From Actinomadura logoneensis (GTDB lineage: Bacteria; Actinomycetota; Actinomycetes; Streptosporangiales; Streptosporangiaceae): a DNA stretch of 39,035 bases. Below, piece after piece: positions 32,901-39,035 of this stretch. The notes under the pieces are model-generated. The model searched no databases and was not told the DNA's origin. It saw only the letters and a list, made by a program, of their open reading frames with translations. Positions within the stretch are counted from its first letter, which is position 1; the number at the start of each line of letters is the position of its first letter. The stretch covers positions 1 through 39,035 of the forward strand of contig NZ_QURH01000177.1 in assembly GCF_003428695.1 (NCBI RefSeq), read 5' to 3'. Position numbers and translations under genes: made by a program.

Positions 32901-33617
32901 GCCGTCCAGGAACTCGTGGACCATCCGGACCGACGTCATGCGGTCCTCCAGGTTCGCCAGCTCCGCCTTCCGCTTGGTGATCGATCCCCGGCGTTCCCGC
33001 CAGTAGTAGACGGGCTGGGAGAACACGTCCACCGAGGACGCCAGGACGTGCGCGGCGACCATGACCGGCGAGTCCTCGTAGAGGATGCCGGGGAAGCTCA
33101 GCTCGTGCCGGTCCCAGAACGAGCGGCGGAAGACCTTGTTCCAGACCATCCGGTCCTGCATGAGGCTGTGCTGCCGGGACACGTGCGTCCGCTCGACGCT
33201 CCGCTCGCACGGCTCCCGGTGCGCCCAGCACTGCCACGTCCGCGCCCCGTCGAAGCGGCGGACGTTGCCGCAGGCCATGTCGGAGCCGGTGCGGTCCAGG
33301 CTCTGCGTCATCAGCTCGTAGGCGTACCGGGCCACCACGTCGTCGCTGTCCACGAATGCCAGGTACTCGCCGGTCGCGTGCCGGACGCCGGTGTCGCGCG
33401 CCGGCCCGAGGCCCTGGTTCTCCTGCTGGACGAGCCGGAACCGCGGATCGCGGGCGGCGAACGCCTTCGCGATCACCGCGCAGTTGTCGGGCGACCCGTC
33501 GTCCACCATGACGACCTCGATGTCGTCGAGCGTCTGCCGGGCCAGCGAGACCAGGCACTCCTCCAGGTAGTCCTCGACGTCGTAGAAGGGGACGACGATG
33601 CTGATCTTCGGTGTCAC
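29997..33617 (-). CDS. GT2 glycosyltransferase fused to CDP-glycerol glycerophosphotransferase (TagF-like)
   Basis: A protein of about 1206 aa. The N-terminal family 2 glycosyltransferase begins TPKISIVVPFYDVEDYLEEC, with VEVVMVDDGSPDN-type and AFVDSDD nucleotide-sugar/metal motifs. A middle region of about 500 residues has beta-rich segments. The C-terminal CDP-glycerol:polyglycerophosphate glycerophosphotransferase domain has TYLQTWHGTPLKKLAHDLRD, VLYAPTWRDDHHL and DVLVTDYSSAMFDFAVMGRP. It builds glycerol- or polyol-phosphate (teichoic acid-like) chains on the cytoplasmic face. Start GTG 33617 with GGAG 6 bases upstream; the open frame continues to 33797 as Arg/Asp-rich repeats with no start support. 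Confidence 0.9.
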   Translation of the reverse strand: MTPKISIVVPFYDVEDYLEECLVSLARQTLDDIEVVMVDDGSPDNCAVIAKAFAARDPRFRLVQQENQGLGPARDTGVRHATGEYLAFVDSDDVVARYAYELMTQSLDRTGSDMACGNVRRFDGARTWQCWAHREPCERSVERTHVSRQHSLMQDRMVWNKVFRRSFWDRHELSFPGILYEDSPVMVAAHVLASSVDVFSQPVYYWRERRGSITKRKAELANLEDRMTSVRMVHEFLDGHDPRLKAAYDRYALDVDLGVLTENLLLATDDERERILDLGAGCLRDAAPAARALLPMRKRLRLHLLERRMVPELLEVMRFEKNGDRHAETVRRGRFRHRWYLRYPYFGDEARGIPDEMYDITAELRLWAFVDDVRWQEDGRLRIDGHAHFSRIAADSPRAQRIRVWLQERGGRRRIDLRVERVVRPDVTAQSGQSAVSYDHSGFTVVVDPAELRVGRWRSRTWDLHIGVDAQGRHGEQRAGSPRLPRAGWAPARRVAEHVKILPCADPEGFLLQVKRERALVLAHGTTPEPGTAGGHAAATAARPGGDASVLTPGQGRVLRLEGWTNADLGTAPVVQARRQYGQGQVERPARDVRPADGGLRFTVELPLDELLSDPCAEDRVARATRIGDGVSWEFRLCGADRPVRLAFADGVGEARYAIGTQDFALTRTRYGNLRGVERFRRPVVTGVRWADRDRLVLTGEMSPGPVPDELIVRRRRSSEEYRVPLTWDGRVFRAELTPARMPLFGTLLPLGSGLWDLVVGSEVGETMVVVERSAIAGLPDPRVLGPHEVALGLHQGDALALNIRTALPDDVRGPYAQRRIQEDEYPRMRELPLRDLAVFDSYEGAQYSCSPRAVFEELRRRRPDIECVWVTRDGRFEVPEGARAVLMESREHYEALARARWIVGNYGQLPWFVKREGQTYLQTWHGTPLKKLAHDLRDMPYKRTETLEWMEREVPRWDVLISPNPFTTPIMRRAFRYDGEILESGYPRNDILTAPGAASVGRRVRERLGVPDGRRVVLYAPTWRDDHHLAPGRRAFSLELDLALLRERLGDDHVVLVRAHYLITDRSWSDSDGFVIDVSRYGEIAELYLAADVLVTDYSSAMFDFAVMGRPMVFYAYDLESYRDTVRGFYLDFEAEAPGPVVRTSAEVAAALEDIEAACAPYADAYTAFRARYCPYDDGRAAGRAVDRLLSTPARKAGVSEGSGA

Positions 33618-34091
33618 GGGACGCTCCAGGGTGAGGCGGACCAGAGGACGTCGGGCACGGCGGTCGTCACCGGTGCGGCGGTCGTCACCGGCGCGGCGGC
33701 CCTCGCATGTGCGGTGGTCGCCCGAGGCGCGGTGGTCGCGGAATGCCCGGTGGTCGTCACAGGTAAGGCGGGACGGCATCGCGGCGCAACAAGACACGGC
33801 GCATGGACCATCGCACGCAACTCAGCGGACGGTAACGGTGTTGGCTCCGGCGCCCCCGAGTCGCCGCAGCCCCACCGCCGGAGCGGCCGGGAGTGCGTCC
33901 GGGCGGCCCTCACCAGGGCGGGACGGGACGGCGACGCTGAGCTTCGGGGACATGGACTCCAGGATGGTCACACTTGGTGACGAGTCCGGCCCGGATCGTC
34001 ATTGCCAGGACGGCCCCTGACCCAGACTTGACCCGCTCTTGGAGAACTCGCCACCGAGGAGAGCGGACTCTCACGTCCCGAAGCCGGTAAG
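33618..34091. other. GC-rich intergenic region with short tandem repeats
   Basis: About 470 bases between the TagF-like gene and oxyR. From about 33655 to 33760 a unit near GCGGTCGTCACCGG recurs with variations. No gene is supported. It presumably holds the TagF-like promoter. Confidence 0.5.
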
Positions 34092-34114
34092 CCGCCTCAA
34101 GTCCCCCGAGGCGG
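34092..34114 (-). terminator. Hairpin after oxyR
   Basis: CCGCCTC and GAGGCGG form a 7-bp stem with a 9-base loop just beyond the oxyR stop at 34120. Confidence 0.55.
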
Positions 34115-34119
34115 TGAGG

Positions 34120-35046
34120 TCAGGCGGCCGTCCGCAGGCCCGGCCACTCCTTGGCCACGGCGTCGCGGAGCGCGTCCGCGAGCGCCTCGAAGTCCTCCGC
34201 GCGCGGGGACGTGGACCGGAACCCCAGCCCGATCTGCCGGGACGGCGCGGGAGCGGCGAAGCGGCGCTCCTCCAGTCCCACGGCACGCCGGGTCTCGACC
34301 TCCAGCGCCGTCTCCGGCACGAGCGTCACGCCCAGGCCTCCCGCGACGAGCTGGACGAGCGTGGACAGGCTCGTCGCGTACGTCGCCGACCCGGCGCGCG
34401 CGCCGACCTCACGGCAGACGTCCAGCGCCTGGTCGCGCAGGCAGTGGCCCTCGTTCAGCAGGATCACGTCCAGGTCGTTCAGCGTCCCGCGCTCGACCAC
34501 CGGAGGCAGGTCCGCGCCGGCGGGCGCGACGAGCGCGAAGTCCTCGTCGTAGAGGGTGAGTTCCGTCACCCCGGACGCCGGGGCGGGCAGCGCGAGCAGG
34601 ATGACGTCCAGCCGTCCGGCGAGCAGTTCGGCGGTGATCTCGCCGGTCTGCTCCTCGTGCACCGACAGTTCGAGCTCGGGGAAGCGCTCGGCCAGGTGCG
34701 GCAGGACGACCGGCAGGAGATAGGGCGCGACGGTCGGGATCACGCCCAGCCGCAGCGGCCCGACCAGCGGCCCGCGCACCGCCTCGACGTCCTCCACCAG
34801 GCGGTCGAGCTCGGCCAGCACGGTCTCGGCGCGCCGCGCGACCCGCTCACCGGCGGGTGTCAGCAGGACACGCCGTGTCGTACGCTCCACCAGCCGGGTG
34901 TTGAGCGTCTCCTCCAGCGCGGCCACCGCTCCGGACAGGGCGGGCTGGCTCATCCGGAGCGCCGCGGCGGCGTCCCGGAAGTGCAGGTACTCCGCGAGCG
35001 CCAGGAACGCGCGCAGCTGGGCGACGGTCGGACGGCTGATAGCCAA
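34120..35046 (-). CDS. oxyR: OxyR-type LysR regulator of peroxide response
   Basis: A 308-aa LysR regulator. HTH: TVAQLRAFLALAEYLHFRDA, then MSQPALSGAVAALEETLNTR. The redox motif NEGHCLRDQALDVC carries Cys202 and Cys211, nine residues apart as in E. coli OxyR (Cys199/Cys208), which form the peroxide-sensing disulfide. It is divergent from ahpC, the classic actinobacterial arrangement. The only usable start in frame is TTG 35046 (a TAG lies two codons upstream). AGGAG directly abuts this TTG with no spacing, so translation may be leaderless or inefficient. Confidence 0.95.
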   Translation of the reverse strand: MAISRPTVAQLRAFLALAEYLHFRDAAAALRMSQPALSGAVAALEETLNTRLVERTTRRVLLTPAGERVARRAETVLAELDRLVEDVEAVRGPLVGPLRLGVIPTVAPYLLPVVLPHLAERFPELELSVHEEQTGEITAELLAGRLDVILLALPAPASGVTELTLYDEDFALVAPAGADLPPVVERGTLNDLDVILLNEGHCLRDQALDVCREVGARAGSATYATSLSTLVQLVAGGLGVTLVPETALEVETRRAVGLEERRFAAPAPSRQIGLGFRSTSPRAEDFEALADALRDAVAKEWPGLRTAA

Positions 35047-35055
35047 CTCCTATCA
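35037..35055. promoter_or_regulatory. Likely OxyR binding palindrome
   Basis: TGATAG-N7-CTATCA, a perfect 6-bp inverted repeat overlapping the oxyR start codon. GATAG/CTATC palindromes of this type fit LysR T-N11-A sites. The position would allow autoregulation and activation of ahpC. Confidence 0.65.
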
Positions 35056-35227
35056 CTCGAACCCCACTGATCCGATTTCTCTTTTCACCGTACCTGGTGC
35101 ACCCTGGATGACGTCGGTCGGCGGGGGGCCCGGCCGGACCGGCTCCCCCGCGCGCTGACCTGCCCGGACGTGTCCCGCCGCCGCGCGTGGGCCCGTCCTT
35201 CGGAGTCGCAAACCAAAGGAGCCTTGC

Positions 35228-35788
35228 GTGCTTACCGTCGGAGACCAGTTCCCCGAGTACGAGCTGACCGCCTGCGTCTCGCTGGACGCGGACAACGCCT
35301 TCGAGACGATCAACCACAAGACCTACGAGGGCAAGTGGCGCGTGGTGTTCTTCTGGCCGAAGGACTTCACCTTCATCTGTCCGACCGAGATCGCCGAGTT
35401 CGGCCGGCTCAACGAGGAGTTCGCCGACCGCGACGCCCAGGTGCTCGGCGCCTCCGTCGACAACGAGTTCGTCCACTTCGCGTGGCGCAAGGACCACCCG
35501 GACCTGCGCGAGCTGCCGTTCCCGATGCTGTCGGACCTGAACCGCGAGCTCACCTCCGCCCTCGGCATCCTCACCCCGGACGGTGTCGCCCAGCGCGCCA
35601 CCTTCATCGTCGACCCGAACAACGAGATCCAGTTCTCGATGGTCACCGCGGGCTCGGTCGGCCGGAACGTCAAGGAGGTCCTGCGGGTCCTCGACGCCCT
35701 GCAGAGCGACGAGCTGTGCCCCTGCAACTGGAACAAGGGCGAGGCCACCCTCGACGCCGCCAAGCTGATGGCCGGCGCGGACGCCTGA
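35228..35788 (+). CDS. ahpC: Alkyl hydroperoxide reductase / peroxiredoxin AhpC
   Basis: A 186-aa two-Cys peroxiredoxin that reduces peroxides and peroxynitrite. The peroxidatic Cys51 is in [20 protein letters not shown]. The C-terminal pair Cys164 and Cys166 ([11 protein letters not shown]) matches the Cys174/Cys176 pair of M. tuberculosis AhpC. AAAGGAG precedes the start. It is followed by ahpD, its reductant, and divergent from oxyR. Confidence 0.97.
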   Translation: MLTVGDQFPEYELTACVSLDADNAFETINHKTYEGKWRVVFFWPKDFTFICPTEIAEFGRLNEEFADRDAQVLGASVDNEFVHFAWRKDHPDLRELPFPMLSDLNRELTSALGILTPDGVAQRATFIVDPNNEIQFSMVTAGSVGRNVKEVLRVLDALQSDELCPCNWNKGEATLDAAKLMAGADA

Positions 35789-35912
35789 GCGCACGCCTGA
35801 ACCACCCCGCCGCGTGACCCGCGGCACCGCCGCGGACGTCGCGGCACCCGAGGAGGCGGCCGGTCGCGGAACGACCGCGGCCGGCCGCTGCCGTCCCCGA
35901 AAGGAACCCGAC

Positions 35913-36455
35913 ATGAGCGTCGACGCGCTGAAGTCCGCCCTCCCCGACTACGCCAAGGACACCAAGCTGAACCTGGGCTCGGTGACGACCACCTCCTCGC
36001 TCACCGAGCAGCAGCTCTGGGGCACGGTCCTCGCCTCCGCCCTCGCCAGCCGCAACGCCCGGGTCGTGCGCGAGCTGGCCGAGGACGCCGCCGACTACCT
36101 GTCCGCCGAGGCGTTCGACGCGGCCAAGGCCGCCGCGTCGATCATGGCGATGAACAACGTCTACTACCGCGCCACGCACCTGCTGAGCGACGACACCTAC
36201 GGGACGCTCCGCGCGGGCCTGCGGATGAACGTCATCGGCAAGCCGGGCGTCGAGAAGGTCGACTTCGAGCTGTGGTGCCTCGCCGTCTCGGCCGTCAACG
36301 GCTGCGGCCAGTGCCTGGACTCGCACGAGAAGGTGCTGCGCGACGCGGGCATGCCGCGCGAGCAGATCCAGGAGGCGCTGAAGATCGCCGCCGTCGTGCA
36401 CGCCGCCGCCCTCACCCTGGAGGGCGAGGAGGCGCTGGCCCCCGCCACCGTCTGA
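35913..36455 (+). CDS. ahpD: Alkyl hydroperoxidase AhpD
   Basis: A 180-aa AhpD that recycles oxidised AhpC with electrons from a lipoamide-linked system. The active centre is [11 protein letters not shown] with Cys131 and Cys134, and His138 and Glu119 complete the proton relay (Cys130/Cys133/His137/Glu118 in M. tuberculosis). AAAGGAACCCGAC precedes the ATG. Same operon as ahpC. Confidence 0.96.
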   Translation: MSVDALKSALPDYAKDTKLNLGSVTTTSSLTEQQLWGTVLASALASRNARVVRELAEDAADYLSAEAFDAAKAAASIMAMNNVYYRATHLLSDDTYGTLRAGLRMNVIGKPGVEKVDFELWCLAVSAVNGCGQCLDSHEKVLRDAGMPREQIQEALKIAAVVHAAALTLEGEEALAPATV

Positions 36456-36484
36456 GACGCGCCCACCGTGTGACACGCGCGCGT

Positions 36485-36577
36485 CCGGCAGAAGAAGGTG
36501 ATGTCCTTCTGCCGGAAGAACACCGCACTCCACTTTGCGAGAGCCCGGCCCGGAGAAGCCTCCGTGCCGGGCTCTCG
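36485..36577. terminator. Two consecutive hairpins after ahpD
   Basis: The first pairs 36485-36494 with 36506-36515 (CCGGCAGAAG/CTTCTGCCGG). The second pairs 36538-36549 with 36566-36577 (12 bp, perfect), and an inner CGGAG/CTCCG stem with an AAGC loop makes it a 40-base nearly perfect stem. Strong terminator for ahpCD, usable from both sides. Confidence 0.8.
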
Positions 36578-36706
36578 CACGTCCGCCCTCCCTCCTGAAC
36601 GCCCGAAGCCCCGCACCCACCCCGCCCGACGACACCCCAGCCCAAGGCCGCATTCCTGCGCCTCAGACGGCATGACCACATCCCGGCGCCCACGCCACAA
36701 GGCCCC

Positions 36707-36840
36707 GGGCCGCGCCGCAAGCCTCCCTGGGCCGCGCCGCAAGCCTCCCGGGCCGCGCCGCAAGACCCGGGGCCGCGCCGCAAGCCTCCCGGGGCCGCGC
36801 GGCAAGACCCCCGGAGCCGCACGGCAAGGCCCTCGCCGCG
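36707..36840. repeat. 21-bp-period GC-rich tandem repeat
   Basis: Four to five imperfect units of GGGCCGCGCCGCAAGCCTCC type, diverging toward the right end. The period of 21 keeps long open frames in several directions, but none has a supported start. The surrounding 36578-37086 holds no gene I can support. Confidence 0.7.
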
Positions 36841-37086
36841 CGCATGCCCTCGCCGCGCGTAGACCCTCGCTGCAAGAAGCCGCAGGTTTGCGTGGCAGGC
36901 CGCTTGGTTTCAAGGTCGCATTGCTCCCGCGGGGAGCCTCAGCGTGTCCCCTCACTCGCCCTGGATGCGCGAAGACCCCGGACGGGAGGTCCGGGGTCTT
37001 CGGGTGAGCCGGTCGTGAGGGGCCGCGGCGTGGTTGCGGGCCGCCGCCCCTGGCGCCCTGTCGGGTCGGGGCTCAGCGCTCGGGGG

Positions 37087-38652
37087 TCACTCCCACTCGA
37101 TGGTGCCCGGGGGCTTGCTGGTCACGTCCACGACCACGCGGTTGACCTCGCGGACCTCGTTGGTGATGCGCGTGGAGATCTTCGACAGGACCTCGTAGGG
37201 AAGCCGGGCCCAGTCGGCCGTCATGGCGTCCTCGCTGGTCACCGGGCGCAGCACGATCGGGTGGCCGTAGGTGCGGCCGTCGCCCTGGACGCCCACCGAG
37301 CGGACGTCGGCGAGCAGCACCACCGGGAACTGCCAGATCTCGCGGTCGAGGCCGGCGCGGGTCAGCTCCTCGCGGGCGATCGCGTCCGCGTCGCGGAGGA
37401 TCTCCAGCCGCTCGCGGTTCACCGCGCCGATGATCCGGATGCCGAGGCCGGGGCCGGGGAACGGCTGCCGCCAGACGATCTCGGCGGGCAGGCCGAGCTG
37501 CTCGCCCAGCGCGCGGACCTCGTCCTTGAACAGCGTGCGCAGCGGCTCGACCAGGGTGAACTGGAGGTCCTCCGGCAGGCCGCCGACGTTGTGGTGGGAC
37601 TTGATGTTGGCCGCGCCGGTGCCGCCGCCCGACTCCACCACGTCCGGGTACAGGGTGCCCTGGACGAGGAACTCGACCTCCTCGGCCGAGGAGCCGACGA
37701 TCTCCCGCGCGGCCTCCTCGAACACCCGGATGAACTCGCGGCCGATGATCTTCCGCTTGGTCTCGGGGTCGGTGACGCCCTCCAGCGCGTCCAGGAACCG
37801 GTCCTGGGCGTTCACGACGTGCAGGTTCACGCCGGTGGCGGCGACGAAGTCCTTCTCGACCTGCTCGGGCTCGCCCTTGCGCAGCAGCCCGTGGTCGACG
37901 AACACGCAGGTCAGCTGGGAGCCGATGGCGCGCTGCACGAGCGCAGCCGCGACCGCCGAGTCCACGCCGCCGGACAGCCCGCAGATCGCCCGCTTGTCCC
38001 CGACCTGGGCGCGGATCTCCTCGATCGCCTCGTCGGCGATGTTGACCATGGTCCAGGCGGGACGGCACCCCGCGCCCTCGTACAGGAACCGGCGGAGCAC
38101 CTCCATCCCGTGCTCGGTGTGCAGCACCTCGGGGTGGAACTGGACGCCGTAGAAGCCGCGCTCCCGGTCCTCCATGCCCGCGACCGGGGTGACGTCGGTG
38201 GCCGCCGTGACCGTGAAGCCCTCGGGCGCGGCCGACACGAAGTCGCGGTGCGACATCCACACGGCCTGCCGGGCGGGCATGCCCTCGAACAGCATGCCGG
38301 GCGTGGTCACCGCGATCTCGGCGCCGCCGTACTCGGCGACCTCCGAGTTCGCCACGACGCCGCCGAGCGCCTGCGCCATCACCTGGTGGCCGTAGCAGAT
38401 GCCCAGGGTCGGGACGCCGATCTCGAACAGGCCCTCCGGCGCGGCCGGGGCCCCTTCCTCGTAGACCGAGGCCGGGCCGCCGGACAGGATGATCGCCTTC
38501 GGCTTCTTCGCGAGCATCTCCGCCGCCGGCATGGTCGACGGAACGATCTCGGAGAACACGTGACACTCGCGGACGCGTCGCGCGATCAGCTGCGCGTACT
38601 GCGCGCCGAAATCGACGACGAGAACGGTGTCAAAGGACTGGTCTACGGCCAC
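37087..38652 (-). CDS. guaA: GMP synthase (glutamine-hydrolysing)
   Basis: A 521-aa enzyme converting XMP to GMP with glutamine and ATP. The class I amidotransferase domain ([33 protein letters not shown]) has nucleophile Cys in [11 protein letters not shown]. The ATP-pyrophosphatase loop is [20 protein letters not shown]. The dimerisation domain has [16 protein letters not shown] and ends with KPPGTIEWE. Start chosen at GTG 38652 ([15 protein letters not shown]), with TTG 38655 adjacent; further upstream sequence is not conserved-looking. Length equals that of usual GuaA. Confidence 0.97.
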   Translation of the reverse strand: MAVDQSFDTVLVVDFGAQYAQLIARRVRECHVFSEIVPSTMPAAEMLAKKPKAIILSGGPASVYEEGAPAAPEGLFEIGVPTLGICYGHQVMAQALGGVVANSEVAEYGGAEIAVTTPGMLFEGMPARQAVWMSHRDFVSAAPEGFTVTAATDVTPVAGMEDRERGFYGVQFHPEVLHTEHGMEVLRRFLYEGAGCRPAWTMVNIADEAIEEIRAQVGDKRAICGLSGGVDSAVAAALVQRAIGSQLTCVFVDHGLLRKGEPEQVEKDFVAATGVNLHVVNAQDRFLDALEGVTDPETKRKIIGREFIRVFEEAAREIVGSSAEEVEFLVQGTLYPDVVESGGGTGAANIKSHHNVGGLPEDLQFTLVEPLRTLFKDEVRALGEQLGLPAEIVWRQPFPGPGLGIRIIGAVNRERLEILRDADAIAREELTRAGLDREIWQFPVVLLADVRSVGVQGDGRTYGHPIVLRPVTSEDAMTADWARLPYEVLSKISTRITNEVREVNRVVVDVTSKPPGTIEWE

Positions 38653-38870
38653 CAACAGCGCCTTTCGCGGTACGGACGAGGCGGAGGTCTTCCAGTTTAG
38701 GGGCCGTCTGCCTGCGCCGATGCCCCGCCCCGGGGTGGCGCCCGCCACGCTGCGAGCCTGTCCGGTAACGGACGGCACCCAATCGCGCGGGGTACGGGCA
38801 CACCCGGCCACCCTCTGATACGTGTTGACAACGCACCGTGGCCGTCCCCGCCGCCCCGCCAAGGAGATCC

Positions 38871-39035
38871 GTGAAGCCGCTGCTCGCCTCAGTCATGCTC
38901 GCCGCCGCCTCGGTCCTCTCCCTCCCTTCCCATCCCGCGGCTCTCTCCCTCCCTCCCCACCAGGCACCCCCCACCTCCCGTCGCCCCGTCGCCTCCGGCC
39001 GCTCCACCTGCCCCACCGCCCCCCACGCCGCCCCC
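38871..39035 (+). CDS. Secreted protein, N-terminal part (runs off window)
   Basis: GTG start with AAGGAG 5 bases upstream, then [20 protein letters not shown] followed by HPAALSLPP, a signal peptide with a hydrophobic core and an Ala-rich cleavage region. The first residues of the mature part are Pro/Thr/Ala-rich. The frame stays open to the window end. Product unknown. Confidence 0.65.
   Translation, partial: MKPLLASVMLAAASVLSLPSHPAALSLPPHQAPPTSRRPVASGRSTCPTAPHAAP

Noticed and set aside
30435..33980. 1181-aa plus-strand ORF opposite the TagF-like gene
   Set aside because: Antisense shadow with no domains; the minus strand encodes clear GT2 and TagF motifs.
36498..37007. 169-aa plus-strand ORF downstream of ahpD
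   Set aside because: It begins inside the terminator hairpin and runs through a 21-bp repeat, which keeps several frames open by chance.
37073..38700. Long ORFs opposite or in another frame of guaA
   Set aside because: All GuaA motifs are in one minus frame; the others are low-complexity shadows.
38825..38830. TTGACA before the last secreted-protein gene
   Set aside because: No matching -10 element at 16-18 bases; in GC-rich DNA it may be chance.

Overview
The window is chromosomal DNA of a high-GC actinomycete. GC is very high, GTG and TTG starts are common, start-stop overlaps are frequent, and the protein families (WYL regulators, DUF6879, DUF6082, TPR-type HTH regulators, AhpC/AhpD with OxyR) are typical of actinobacteria. 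The gene content resembles Actinomadura and relatives (Thermomonosporaceae); this family-level guess is inference.

Layout. 1-1485: 3' part of a PhoD-type phosphatase, closed by a bidirectional hairpin. 1542-6529: a minus-strand operon of a 62-codon ORF, a small protein with a C-terminal membrane segment, two small soluble proteins, a radical SAM/SPASM protein and a PIMT-like methyltransferase, divergent from an HTH/TPR regulator. 6655-9650: a 2H phosphoesterase, a CRISPR mini-array and decayed genes. 9649-13731: a GNAT acetyltransferase convergent with an asparagine-synthetase-like macrolactam cyclase, its 71-aa putative precursor peptide, a divergent HTH/TPR regulator and a small unknown protein. 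13732-15547: two more CRISPR mini-arrays flanking an ASCH-domain gene, next to a truncated ydeI-like gene. 15551-17003: a VOC protein divergent from a WYL regulator around a strong palindrome. 17010-18268: a second PIMT-like methyltransferase translationally coupled to a 37-aa charged peptide (imiditide-like). 18540-20909: Nudix hydrolase, unknown protein, DUF6879, DUF6082. 20932-24150: an alpha/beta hydrolase broken by a 25-bp tandem duplication, a WYL regulator, a lipoprotein hydrolase and an S51 peptidase. 24316-29114: a molybdenum hydroxylase (Cox-type) S-L-M operon plus CoxG. 29238-33617: a methyltransferase and a large GT2-TagF fusion. 34120-36455: oxyR divergent from ahpC-ahpD. 37087-38652: guaA. 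38871-end: start of a secreted protein.

The part most likely to hold new biology is 1.5-18.3 kb. Three separate peptide-modification cassettes lie there: radical SAM + PIMT, asparagine-synthetase-like cyclase + precursor, and PIMT + small peptide. They are interleaved with three orphan CRISPR mini-arrays that share one leader and with several broken genes, which looks like an accessory region. From about 19 kb onward the content is mostly ordinary metabolism, redox defence and cell-envelope genes.
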